Part shown: piece after piece, positions 8,022-15,801 of the stretch
Layout of the letters: each line of letters begins with the position of its first letter
How positions within the stretch are numbered: position 1 is the stretch's first letter
From: Cyanobacteria bacterium OH_SFB_17
GTDB lineage: Bacteria; Cyanobacteriota; Vampirovibrionia; Gastranaerophilales; Gastranaerophilaceae
Assembly: GCA_023395735.1 (NCBI GenBank)
Contig: JAEWYI010000051.1
Coordinates: forward strand, 1 to 23,028
Reading direction: 5' to 3'
DNA: 23,028 bases
Made by a program: the position numbers and the translations under genes
The notes under the pieces: model-generated
What the model was told of the DNA's origin: nothing
The model's database searches: none
Seen by the model: the letters and a program-made list of their open reading frames with translations, nothing else

Positions 8022-9155
8022 CTATCCGCCGAAAGCGCCTTTAACCTTATCCATCAAACTTTCTTTTTCTTGATGTTTTTTACCTGTGTTGAGCTCGTAC
8101 AATTTAGCATAAAGTGCTTTTTCCTCATTGCTTAAATGCTCAGGGGTTTTAATATTTATCACAACAATATGATCACCCCTTTGTGAGCTTTTGCCTAAAT
8201 AAGGAACTCCTGCGCCTTTAATTTTCACGGCATTTCCGCTTTGATGCCCGACTGGAACATGAATTTCTTTTTCACCATCAAGAATTTTTATTTTTATGCT
8301 ATCTCCTAAAACTGCTTGAGCCGGCGAAATTTCAAGGGTGGAATAAACATTTGCGCCATCACGTTTAAAATAGCTTGAAGGTTTTACATGAAGCACAACA
8401 TATAAATCCCCTGAAGGTCCACCGTTTTTACCTGCATCACCCTCGCCTGAAAATCTCATTTTAGAACCGTTATCAACACCTGCAGGGATTTTTACATCTA
8501 TTGTTTTTTCTTTTTCAACTCTTCCATAACCTTTACAAGCTTTACAAGGGTTAGAAATTTTTACCCCCTTGCCACCGCAATCCGGACAAGTTGTAATTTG
8601 TGTAAAATGCCCCAAAATGGTTTGAGTTGTTTGCTGAACTTTACCACTGCCTCCACAAGTCGGACACTTTGTTGGTTTAGAACCAGGTTCGGCTCCTGTA
8701 CCTGAACATGCCTGACAAGTTTCAAGATGGTCAATCTTTATTTCTTTTTGGACTCCAAAAACGGCTTCTTCAAATTCAAGCTCGACATCAACCCTTAAAT
8801 CATCACCTTCTTGAGGAGCGTTAGGGTCAACTTGACGTCCGCCAAAACCAAAACCGCCCATGCCACCGAAAAACGAATTGAATATATCATTCAAATCGCC
8901 GAAACCGCCTGCGAAAGGGCCGCCTCCGCCATAACCTGCATTTGCGAGTCCGTCTTCGCCATATCTGTCATACAAAGAACGCTTTTCATCATCCATAAGC
9001 GTTTCGTATGCTTTTCCTAATTCCTTAAATTTTTCTTCCGCGTCAGCTGCCTTGTTTACATCGGGGTGATATTGCCTCGCAAGCTTTCTAAACGCTCCTT
9101 TAATTTCATCTTTACCTGCGTCTTTACTTACCCCAAGTATTTCATAGTAATCCAT
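8022..9155 (-). CDS. dnaJ: Chaperone protein DnaJ (Hsp40)
   Basis: The product has 377 residues, full length for a type I DnaJ. The J domain (1-65) carries the HPD motif at 30-32, which stimulates DnaK's ATPase. A Gly/Phe-rich linker follows (about 74-106). Four zinc-binding CxxCxGxG repeats lie at 147-154, 164-171, 190-197 and 204-211. Two C-terminal substrate-binding beta domains run to about 350. The protein delivers unfolded clients to DnaK in the cytoplasm. AAGGAA precedes the ATG. It lies 80 nt after grpE on the same strand and probably shares its transcript. dnaK itself is not in this cluster. Confidence 0.98.
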   Translation of the reverse strand: MDYYEILGVSKDAGKDEIKGAFRKLARQYHPDVNKAADAEEKFKELGKAYETLMDDEKRSLYDRYGEDGLANAGYGGGGPFAGGFGDLNDIFNSFFGGMGGFGFGGRQVDPNAPQEGDDLRVDVELEFEEAVFGVQKEIKIDHLETCQACSGTGAEPGSKPTKCPTCGGSGKVQQTTQTILGHFTQITTCPDCGGKGVKISNPCKACKGYGRVEKEKTIDVKIPAGVDNGSKMRFSGEGDAGKNGGPSGDLYVVLHVKPSSYFKRDGANVYSTLEISPAQAVLGDSIKIKILDGEKEIHVPVGHQSGNAVKIKGAGVPYLGKSSQRGDHIVVINIKTPEHLSNEEKALYAKLYELNTGKKHQEKESLMDKVKGAFGG

Positions 9156-9190
9156 TTATATTCCTTCATTATTTAACTTATTTTATCTCT

Positions 9191-9230
9191 AAAAGCAAGT
9201 GAGCACAAAGCCTCAAAACATCTCGCTTTT
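9191..9230 (-). other. Hairpin in the grpE-dnaJ spacer
   Basis: On the minus strand AAAAGCGAG (9222-9230) can pair with CTTGCTTTT (9191-9199), 9 bp with one G-T pair, around a 22-nt loop. No run of T follows, so it is more likely an mRNA processing or stability element, or chance, than a terminator. Confidence 0.3.
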
Positions 9231-9235
9231 TAATA

Positions 9236-9817
9236 TTATTCGTTTGTCGCTACGTTCACAAGAGTTGGTCGCAAAACCTTATCCCCTAGTTTGTAACCTT
9301 TCTGTAATTCCATTATAACATGATTTTCAGGGTGTTCACTTGATGGAGTTTGCATAACAGCCTCATGGAAGTTAGGATCAAATTCTTCGCCTTGAGCGTT
9401 TATAACTTCCAATCCAAGCTTTGAAAGATTGTCAAACATTTGATTGTACAAGACATTAAAACTTTCTTTTACCTGATTTACATCATCTGTTTTTTCAATC
9501 GACTGTTTTGCTCTGTCAAAATTATCCAAAACTTCGATTAATTTTTTCATAGAATCTTGAGCGCCGTAGGCGATAAGATTTTCTCTTTCTTGAGCTTGAC
9601 GTTTTCTAAAATTGTCAAAATCTGCAGCCAATCTAAGATATTGATTGTTCAAATTATCAAAATCTTCTTGTAGTTTTTCCAGTTGAGAAGCTGATTCTTC
9701 AGCTTGTGCAACATTTTGAGAATCAGCTTCACTAACTGCTTCTTCACTATTGACGTTATCCGATTCTGCGAAAGGATTATTTTTAACTTCTTCTTCTTTT
9801 TTGTGTTTATGTCTCAT
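9236..9817 (-). CDS. grpE: Nucleotide exchange factor GrpE
   Basis: The product has 193 residues. A charged, probably disordered N-terminus (1-40) leads into a long helix with dimer coiled-coil character (about 40-110, including LRLAADFDNFRKRQAQERENL). The beta-wing follows (about 135-190), with the conserved EFDPNFHEAVMQ and GYKLGDKVLRPTLVNVA signatures. It releases ADP from DnaK and so resets the DnaK-DnaJ cycle. AGGGAG (9825-9830) lies 7 nt before the ATG. It is the first gene of a grpE-dnaJ pair, with a promoter just upstream. Confidence 0.96.
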   Translation of the reverse strand: MRHKHKKEEEVKNNPFAESDNVNSEEAVSEADSQNVAQAEESASQLEKLQEDFDNLNNQYLRLAADFDNFRKRQAQERENLIAYGAQDSMKKLIEVLDNFDRAKQSIEKTDDVNQVKESFNVLYNQMFDNLSKLGLEVINAQGEEFDPNFHEAVMQTPSSEHPENHVIMELQKGYKLGDKVLRPTLVNVATNE

Positions 9818-9838
9818 TATATTTCTCCCTATTTAAAT

Positions 9839-9866
9839 ATTATAGTTTAACAAGGAAGATAAACAA
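9839..9866 (-). promoter_or_regulatory. Promoter of grpE-dnaJ
   Basis: The minus strand has TTGTTT (9861-9866), a 16-nt spacer and TATAAT (9839-9844), with a predicted start near 9832 and a leader of about 15 nt. No CIRCE inverted repeat (TTAGCACTC-N9-GAGTGCTAA) is present here. Confidence 0.55.
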
Positions 9867-9915
9867 GTTAAATTTATTTTTTTTTAATAATTACACCTTC
9901 GCACTTAATTTTATC

Positions 9916-10362
9916 TTATACTTTTGGCTTTGCTTTTATATCAGAAACATTTACACCCAAGTAATCGGCTATAGTTTTCTTTATCATTTTCACAAAGAGT
10001 AAAGAAGCTTCGATTTTCTCCCTTTCTTGTGGAGTTAAATCAGGTTTATTTTTTCCTTCATCAAAAACTCTTCTTAAAAAAGTCATAATTTTTTGAAAAT
10101 GCGGCAAGTTTTCATTGTCAATGCCGACAGGCTTGTCGTTAATCTCATAATTGTATAGACCGCCATTTTTATAATAATTCAATTGAAGCACGTCATCTCC
10201 TGAATCTTGGGATGGAAATTTCTTGAAGATTTGTTTAAAATCACTCAAATCCTTGGTCCCTTTATCATCAAGCTTTAACATCATAGCAATAATATTAACG
10301 TCTTCTGCATTTTTTGCAATCATTGTATGGCTAAGGTTGTAACCGGTAAATGTAATATTCAT
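9916..10362 (-). CDS. Small protein of unknown function
   Basis: The product has 148 residues and no family is recognised. It is probably soluble: there is no signal peptide or membrane segment, and charged helices dominate. It opens with MNITFTGYNLSHTM, a short N-terminal FTG-type motif also seen in the AAA+ protein near residue 52 and, as FTS, in the protein at 22134. The C-terminal half (about 80-148) looks helical (LPHFQKIMTFLRRVFDEG and later KMIKKTIADYLGV). AGGGAAAAAT lies before the ATG. It is divergent from groES and lies just upstream of grpE, but the grpE promoter between them suggests a separate unit. Confidence 0.7.
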   Translation of the reverse strand: MNITFTGYNLSHTMIAKNAEDVNIIAMMLKLDDKGTKDLSDFKQIFKKFPSQDSGDDVLQLNYYKNGGLYNYEINDKPVGIDNENLPHFQKIMTFLRRVFDEGKNKPDLTPQEREKIEASLLFVKMIKKTIADYLGVNVSDIKAKPKV

Positions 10363-10614
10363 ATTTTTCCCTATTCTTTATTTATACACTAATTATAATA
10401 AATACATAAATATATTCCGAGCCCTTTAAAAATATATTTAACAAAAAATAACATAAAAATTTTATCTTTAAAATCGGCGTTTAATGAGGATATTTGCTAC
10501 GAACCTAACACTAACAATTAATTTTTTGTTAATTTTTAAACAATGTCTTGTATTTTAATGTTATAAATAGAATTGAAAGTAAATTATTTGTATAGTTTAG
10601 AGAAGGAGGCAAAT
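10363..10614. promoter_or_regulatory. Divergent intergenic control region upstream of groES
   Basis: This AT-rich, non-coding stretch of about 250 bp lies between the small gene at 9916 and groES. It holds an inverted repeat TAACAA-N8-TTGTTA at 10512-10531. TTGTTA (10526-10531) with a poor -10 TGTATT (10549-10554) at 17-nt spacing is a weak groES promoter candidate, and TATAAA-like boxes lie at 10562-10567. On the minus strand TATAAT-like sequence near 10392-10400 may serve the small gene. I find no CIRCE element. Confidence 0.3.
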
Positions 10615-10902
10615 ATGTCAATTAAACCACTAGGTGACAGAATCGTAATTAAAGTTATTGAAGACAATGAACAAACTACAGGCGGAATTTTTATTCCTGA
10701 TAACGCAAAAGAAAAACCACAAAAAGGTGAAGTTATAGCTGTTGGACTTGGAAAAACTCTTGACAGCGGCGAAAGAGAACCGCTTGATGTTAAAGTCGGC
10801 GAAGTTGTTCTTTATGCTAAATATGCAGGAACTGATGTAAAACTAGACGGACAAGTTTACAAAATTTTATCAGTAAAAGATGCTTTGGCTGTTATAGAAT
10901 AA
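10615..10902 (+). CDS. groES: Co-chaperonin GroES (Hsp10)
   Basis: The product has 95 residues, the normal GroES length. It starts MSIKPLGDRIVIKV and contains the mobile loop around residues 17-33 (EQTTGGIFIPDNAKEKPQ) and the KYAGTDVKLDG segment. The protein forms the seven-membered lid of the GroEL chamber. I chose the ATG at 10615 because a strong AAGGAGG (10603-10609) precedes it by 5 nt. An in-frame upstream ATG at 10573 would put 14 unconserved residues in front. groEL follows after a rather long 120-nt spacer. Confidence 0.97.
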   Translation: MSIKPLGDRIVIKVIEDNEQTTGGIFIPDNAKEKPQKGEVIAVGLGKTLDSGEREPLDVKVGEVVLYAKYAGTDVKLDGQVYKILSVKDALAVIE

Positions 10903-10918
10903 TTTTTTTAAAGTGCAT

Positions 10919-10938
10919 CGAGTGACTATAGCCACACG
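10919..10938 (+). promoter_or_regulatory. Imperfect 20-bp dyad in the groES-groEL spacer
   Basis: CGAGTGACTATAGCCACACG pairs with itself at 8 of 10 positions, with the inner GTG-CTATAG-CAC part the clearest. It stands in a locally GC-richer segment of the spacer. It could be an operator, or an RNA hairpin that sets the GroES to GroEL ratio. It is not the CIRCE sequence. Confidence 0.3.
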
Positions 10939-11022
10939 GCACACCTAGGAGAGCAAACAAAGATTTTCTCACCCAAAATAATCAAAGACGACTAAATCAT
11001 AAATAATAAAGGAGAAATAAAA

Positions 11023-12672
11023 ATGGCAAAGAAAATTGTTTTTCAAGAAGAAGCTAGAAAAAGCCTTCTTAAAGGCATTGATGCAGTAGCGGATGCTGTT
11101 AAAGTTACCCTTGGACCAAAAGGACGTAACGTTATATTAGAAAAAAAATTCGGCGCACCTCAAATCGTTAACGATGGTGTGACAATCGCAAAAGAAATCG
11201 AGCTAAAAGACGGACTTGAAAACGCAGGAGCTCAACTTCTAAAAGAAGTTTCGTCAAAAACAAACGACGTTGCAGGTGACGGAACAACAACAGCTAGCGT
11301 TTTGGCTCAAGCTATAGTAAAAGAAGGACTTAAAAACCTTACCGCAGGAGCAAATCCAATGTGCATGAAACGCGGAATCGACAAAGCGGTTGAAATTTCT
11401 ATCCAAAAAATTAAATCAATGTCAAAATCAGTTAATACAAAAGAAGAAACAGCACAAGTTGCAACTATTTCAGCAGGCAACAACCCTGAAATCGGTGAGC
11501 TTATTGCTGAAGCTATGGAAAAAGTAGGACACGACGGCGTAATCACTGTTGAAGAATCAAAATCTTTCGGTACAAACTTAAAAGTTGTAGAAGGTATGCA
11601 ATTCGACAAAGGTTACATCTCCCCTTACTTCGTTACAGATGCTGAAAGAATGGAATCTGTTCTTGAAGATGCTTACGTTCTTTGTGTAAACAAAAAAATT
11701 AACCTTATCGCTGATTTGGTACCTGTTCTTGAACAAGTTGCGCGTGACGGCCGCTCACTTCTTCTAATCGCAGAAGACGTTGAAGGCGAAGCTCTTGCAA
11801 CTCTTGTTGTAAACACAATGAGAAAAGTTCTAAGAGCCGTTGCAGTAAAAGCTCCTGGGTTTGGCGACAGAAGAAAAGCCATGCTTGAAGATATCGCAAT
11901 TTTAACAGGCGGCGAAATGTTCACTGAAGAACTTGGAATAAAACTCGAAAACGTTACAACTCAAATGATGGGTCTTGCAAAACGTGTTGTTGTTACAAAA
12001 GACGAAACAACCATCGTTGTAGGCGACGAAACGAAAAAATCTGTAGAAGAAAGAGTAAAATTAATCAGAAAACAAATCGAAGCTTCTGATTCTGAATACG
12101 ACAAAGAAAAATTGCAAGAACGCGTTGCTAAACTTTCAGGCGGGGTTGCAGTAATTGAAGTCGGTGCAGCTTCTGAAATCGAGCTTAAAGAAAGAAAATT
12201 GAGAATAGAAGATGCGCTCAACGCAACTCGTGCAGCAAACGAAGAAGGTATCGTACCAGGAGGCGGCGTTGCCCTTGTTAGAGTTCAACAAGAACTTGAA
12301 TCAAAACTTCCATCCGTTACTTTCCAGACAGATGACGAGAAAATCGGATTCAAAATTCTAACTTCAGCTCTTGATGTACCTCTAAAAGCAATCGCTAACA
12401 ACGCAGGTGCAAAATCTGATGTTGTAATCGATAAGGTAAAATCTGAAAAAGATTCATTCGGATTCGATGCTTTGAAAAATGAATTTACAGATATGATTAA
12501 ATCAGGAATCGTAGATCCTGCGAAAGTAACTCGCTCAGCACTAGAAAATGCTGCATCAGTAGCTTCTATGCTATTAACAACAGAAGCAGCCGTTGTTGAT
12601 CTACCTGAAGAAAATCCAGCTCCAGCTATGCCTGCTATGCCGGGAATGGGTGGAATGGGCGGAATGATGTAA
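11023..12672 (+). CDS. groEL: Chaperonin GroEL (Hsp60)
   Basis: The product has 549 residues, full length. ATP-binding elements LGPKGRN (30-36) and GDGTTT (85-90) are present. The middle part carries the apical domain, and AAVEEGIVPGGG-type sequence (here AANEEGIVPGGGVAL) is near 405-420. The C-terminus ends in the Gly-Met repeat tail PGMGGMGGMM that lines the chamber floor. It forms the double-ring folding chamber with GroES. AAGGAG (11009-11014) lies 8 nt before the ATG. It is the second gene of the groES-groEL operon, followed by a terminator. Confidence 0.99.
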   Translation: MAKKIVFQEEARKSLLKGIDAVADAVKVTLGPKGRNVILEKKFGAPQIVNDGVTIAKEIELKDGLENAGAQLLKEVSSKTNDVAGDGTTTASVLAQAIVKEGLKNLTAGANPMCMKRGIDKAVEISIQKIKSMSKSVNTKEETAQVATISAGNNPEIGELIAEAMEKVGHDGVITVEESKSFGTNLKVVEGMQFDKGYISPYFVTDAERMESVLEDAYVLCVNKKINLIADLVPVLEQVARDGRSLLLIAEDVEGEALATLVVNTMRKVLRAVAVKAPGFGDRRKAMLEDIAILTGGEMFTEELGIKLENVTTQMMGLAKRVVVTKDETTIVVGDETKKSVEERVKLIRKQIEASDSEYDKEKLQERVAKLSGGVAVIEVGAASEIELKERKLRIEDALNATRAANEEGIVPGGGVALVRVQQELESKLPSVTFQTDDEKIGFKILTSALDVPLKAIANNAGAKSDVVIDKVKSEKDSFGFDALKNEFTDMIKSGIVDPAKVTRSALENAASVASMLLTTEAAVVDLPEENPAPAMPAMPGMGGMGGMM

Positions 12673-12704
12673 TTTTTACACTCATTCTTTTAAATTTCGA
12701 TATT

Positions 12705-12739
12705 GAAGCTCCAAGTCTTGCTTGGAGTTTCTTTTTATT
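12705..12739 (+). terminator. Rho-independent terminator after groEL
   Basis: GAAGCTCCAAG (12705-12715) pairs with CTTGGAGTTTC (12721-12731) over 11 bp with one G-T pair and a TCTTG loop, followed by TTTTTATTT-like sequence. It ends the groESL transcript 33 nt after the stop codon. Confidence 0.9.
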
Positions 12740-12783
12740 TATCAAAAAACATACTACATATGTAACATTTTGTTAAAAAAGGG

Positions 12784-12891
12784 TTGCAATCAAGAAAAAA
12801 AAGTTATACACTTACCAAATACTACTGATGTAGTGTTAAATAAACACCAATTGAATTTTATTTGTTAGGTATAGGTTAGACTTGGTTAGAC
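12784..12891 (+). promoter_or_regulatory. Upstream region of the AAA+ protein gene
   Basis: TTGCAA (12784-12789) and TATACA (12805-12810) are 15 nt apart and form a possible but tight promoter. A small ACTAC-TGAT-GTAGT dyad (12821-12834) follows. A tandem pair of 10-mers ending GGTTAGAC (12872-12881 and 12882-12891) lies in the predicted leader. None of these is a recognised regulatory element. Confidence 0.3.
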
Positions 12892-12920
12892 ATAGGCCCT
12901 TGGGGCAAGTGAGGTATTGT

Positions 12921-15728
12921 ATGTTAGTAAAATTTTCTACCCCTTTTTCAAACACGACGAGTTATGAAAAAACAAAAAGCAAAAAAAACGTGAGCACTCG
13001 AAACACAAATGTATTGAAGAACAATACCTCGTTTTTATCTTCAGGCATAAAAAACACAACAACATCTATTTATTTTACAGGTGAAAACCCTGCGGACAGA
13101 CCTAGAAAACCGGTTGATGACAAAAATCAAAAAAAATTATCTCCTGAGAAAAAAAATGAAGCTAAATTTGAACCCAAAGCTATTGATCTGCCTGATGGCA
13201 GAAGAATAATGTGCAATGACGAAAAAGTCTATAATTTGTACATGGAATACCAAAAAACACAAGATAGCCTTGTAAACAAAACTCTTTGGTTGACTTTTGA
13301 AAACTACAGCAACAAACCGATGAGAACAGTTGGAAATTTTTATGATGCTGAAACTCAAGAAACCATTTCAAAAATGGCATCAGATAAAAACGTTCTTGTA
13401 GTAAAAGATGAAAAAGCACCTACAAAATTGTTCACAGAAATGCTTACTAAAAAAATAAAACAAAATAAATTTAGCAATCTAGGTTTTGACAAAACGACAA
13501 ACGTTTATTATCTGGAAAATTTCAATGATTTACCGATATTGGGAGAAGATGCTGACCCTTCTATAAATTTAAGAACTTACTTAAAAAAACTTGATTCAAA
13601 AAACAAATTAAAGAAAATTGTCATTATTGACAACTACGAAACGTATTTAAAATTGTTCAACAAAAATTCAGGACAAGAAAAACTTTTTGAACGAGTACAA
13701 TATGATCCTGACATTCCAAACATTCGTATTTTAGGAATCGTTAACAAAAAAGTAATTGAGCCCAATAATAATCCTGCTGAAAAAATGTTTTCAAAGATTG
13801 ATCCTGAAGACTACAAATACGTGAGAAAAGTTAGCCTCCCTGGACTCGGGGCAAGAGAAACAAAGGAATTTTTCAAACTAAACAAAAGACAATTGTCCGA
13901 TATTGTAAGAAACTATGAAAATGTAGTATTTGACATTACTGATGGAGCGGTAGATGCAGTCATAGACCACATTGGACCTGAATATCAAGGCAGTTTTCCG
14001 CCAAAAGCGTTTAATGCAATGGACATAATTCTTGCTCAAGCTGCATCCAAGGCAAAACAAACAGAAGGACTGGAAAAAACTAAAGTATTAATTGACAAAA
14101 AAACTGTCGACAGAATGTTTAAAAATGAAGCTCATATATTTGATTATTTAAAAGATACAAATAAAATTTACAACTACGTCAAAAATGTGGAAACAAGATT
14201 TACAGATATTGGAGGAACAAGCGAAGCAAAAGAAAAACTTAAAGATTTAGTAGAATTTGCAAAAAATCCTGCAAAATATTTAAAGGAAAACGAATTCCCA
14301 CCAAGAGGAGCGCTTTTAGAAGGTCCTCCAGGATGCGCTAAAACTCAACTTGCAAAAGCTGTGGCAGGAGAAGCAAACATACCATTTTTTGCAATATCTG
14401 CTTCAGAAGTGTTTAACAAATTCCTAGGTCAATCTGAAGAAAATGTAAGAAACCTCGCAAGAGATGCAAGACAAGCGGCCATTGATTCAGGTAAAAATGT
14501 TGCAATTGTTTTTATCGATGAAATTGATGCAATGGGCAAAGAAAGAGGGGCTTCAGCTTCTTCAGACATAAAAGACGGGACCTTAAACCAACTTTTAACA
14601 GAAATAGAAGGATTCAAAAAAGACAAAAAAGTTACAGTTTTATGGATGGCTGCAACAAACAGAGCAGATATTCTAGACCCAGCCCTTAAAAGAAGATTTG
14701 ATATAATCAAAGTCGATTTACCTAAAACAAGTGAAGAAAGGCTTGAAATTTTAAAAATTCATGCAAGAAAACTTCCTTTCCAATCAGAGCAAGAGAAAGA
14801 CAAAATGCTCACGCAGTTCTCAAAAACACTATCAGAGCGCAGTGGAGATGATTGCAAAAAATTACTCGAAAAAACCATGGATATCGTAAGAAAAAGAGAT
14901 AAAAATAAATTTATCACTTATGACGATATGATGGAAGGCTACATGAGACTACTTTTCGGGGCTAAAACAAAAACAACAAAGAACTCTTTGGAAAAAGAAA
15001 TAACCGTAATGCACGAATTTGGACATGCTCTATTGACCGATACAATCAGTGAAGCCAAACTAAGCGGGATTTCAAACGAATCAAGAGCCGGAATACTTGG
15101 AGTAACGCTCTTAACCGATGAACGCTCAAATGAAGGTTTTGAATCAGTTATTAAAGACTTGGCAATGTCCCATGCAGGAGGCGATGCGGAAAATACATTC
15201 TTCAACAACTTCCACGATTCAGGAGTTTCTGCGGATTATCGTCAAAAAACAATAAGAATCAAACACGCAATCCTTGGCCAAGGCTTGGGTATCCATACTC
15301 CTCAAATATCTTTTCTAGAATCAAACGGACAAATTAACACAACATTGATGGATTTATACAAAAATGAAATTAAAAAAGACATAGAGTTATACACTGAAAT
15401 GTCTTCTAAAGTTTCAAAGAAAATTCTGGATTTCTACAAAGGATTCGGCGAAGAATATCTGGAAACCTACAGAAAAGCAAGCCAAAGCGACGATGGAGGT
15501 AACTTCTTCTCAGGTGAAGAGTTTGCAAATATGAGAAAAGCTTGGCTTAAGAAAACAGGTAAAGAAAAAGAAGAAGCCGAGTTAATGAAAAATATCAACG
15601 AATATGTCAGCCACAAAAACGTTCTTAAACGTGAAGTTAAAACGCCTATACTTAAAACAGTCAAAGAAAATTTGATTAAACTGGCTAAAAAAAGTTCGAA
15701 AAATAAAGCTTTTTCTAGATATATTTAA
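12921..15728 (+). CDS. Soluble FtsH-like AAA+ zinc protease with a degenerate Clp-type N-terminal AAA+ module
   Basis: The product has 935 residues from the ATG at 12921, which has GAGG 6 nt upstream. An in-frame TTG at 12882 lacks support. Residues 1-100 are low-complexity. Residues about 120-400 resemble Clp D1 (KNVLVVKDE where NPVLIGEPGVGKT is expected, a Walker B-like KKIVIIDN at 231-238, ITDGAVDAVIDHI at 339-351 and the PPKAFNAMDIILAQAA region) but lack Walker A. Residues about 420-680 are an FtsH-like ATPase: Walker A GPPGCAKT (468-475), pore-like KFLGQSE (500-506), Walker B IVFIDEID (529-536), sensor AATN (577-580) and arginine finger in KRRFD (590-594). Residues about 690-795 match peptidase M41: HEFGH (698-702) and SADYRQKT with Asp772 as likely third zinc ligand. 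A helical tail follows. There are no transmembrane segments, unlike FtsH. It probably unfolds and degrades cytosolic proteins. Substrates are unknown, and proteolysis is inferred from the motifs. Confidence 0.85.
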   Translation: MLVKFSTPFSNTTSYEKTKSKKNVSTRNTNVLKNNTSFLSSGIKNTTTSIYFTGENPADRPRKPVDDKNQKKLSPEKKNEAKFEPKAIDLPDGRRIMCNDEKVYNLYMEYQKTQDSLVNKTLWLTFENYSNKPMRTVGNFYDAETQETISKMASDKNVLVVKDEKAPTKLFTEMLTKKIKQNKFSNLGFDKTTNVYYLENFNDLPILGEDADPSINLRTYLKKLDSKNKLKKIVIIDNYETYLKLFNKNSGQEKLFERVQYDPDIPNIRILGIVNKKVIEPNNNPAEKMFSKIDPEDYKYVRKVSLPGLGARETKEFFKLNKRQLSDIVRNYENVVFDITDGAVDAVIDHIGPEYQGSFPPKAFNAMDIILAQAASKAKQTEGLEKTKVLIDKKTVDRMFKNEAHIFDYLKDTNKIYNYVKNVETRFTDIGGTSEAKEKLKDLVEFAKNPAKYLKENEFPPRGALLEGPPGCAKTQLAKAVAGEANIPFFAISASEVFNKFLGQSEENVRNLARDARQAAIDSGKNVAIVFIDEIDAMGKERGASASSDIKDGTLNQLLTEIEGFKKDKKVTVLWMAATNRADILDPALKRRFDIIKVDLPKTSEERLEILKIHARKLPFQSEQEKDKMLTQFSKTLSERSGDDCKKLLEKTMDIVRKRDKNKFITYDDMMEGYMRLLFGAKTKTTKNSLEKEITVMHEFGHALLTDTISEAKLSGISNESRAGILGVTLLTDERSNEGFESVIKDLAMSHAGGDAENTFFNNFHDSGVSADYRQKTIRIKHAILGQGLGIHTPQISFLESNGQINTTLMDLYKNEIKKDIELYTEMSSKVSKKILDFYKGFGEEYLETYRKASQSDDGGNFFSGEEFANMRKAWLKKTGKEKEEAELMKNINEYVSHKNVLKREVKTPILKTVKENLIKLAKKSSKNKAFSRYI

Positions 15729-15736
15729 TCACCTAC

Positions 15737-15781
15737 CTATCGCTAAAGAGGCGCCCCCACGGGGCGCCTCTTTAGCGATAG
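15737..15781. terminator. Long hairpin terminator between convergent genes
   Basis: A perfect 21-bp stem (15737-15757 with 15761-15781) has a CAC loop, with the core AGGCGCCCC/GGGGCGCCT. The T-run is short (CTCTTTA inside the arm). It sits between the AAA+ gene and the convergent small gene at 15802. The same GGCGCCCC-N3-GGGGCGCC core occurs in the dnaJ terminator. Confidence 0.75.
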
Positions 15782-15801
15782 CTTAAAGTCAATCTCATTA
15801 A

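Noticed and set aside
10573..10614. Longer GroES starting at 10573
   Set aside because: The 14 extra residues are not part of GroES, and AAGGAGG sits 5 nt before the ATG at 10615.
10363..11022. CIRCE operator for groESL
   Set aside because: Neither strand contains TTAGCACTC-N9-GAGTGCTAA or a close variant here.
11307..12221. Minus-strand reading frames inside groEL
   Set aside because: They are shadow frames opposite a highly conserved gene with no start signals.
12882..12920. Longer AAA+ protein starting at a TTG at 12882
   Set aside because: There is no ribosome binding site. The region contains tandem GGTTAGAC copies, and the ATG at 12921 has GAGG in place.
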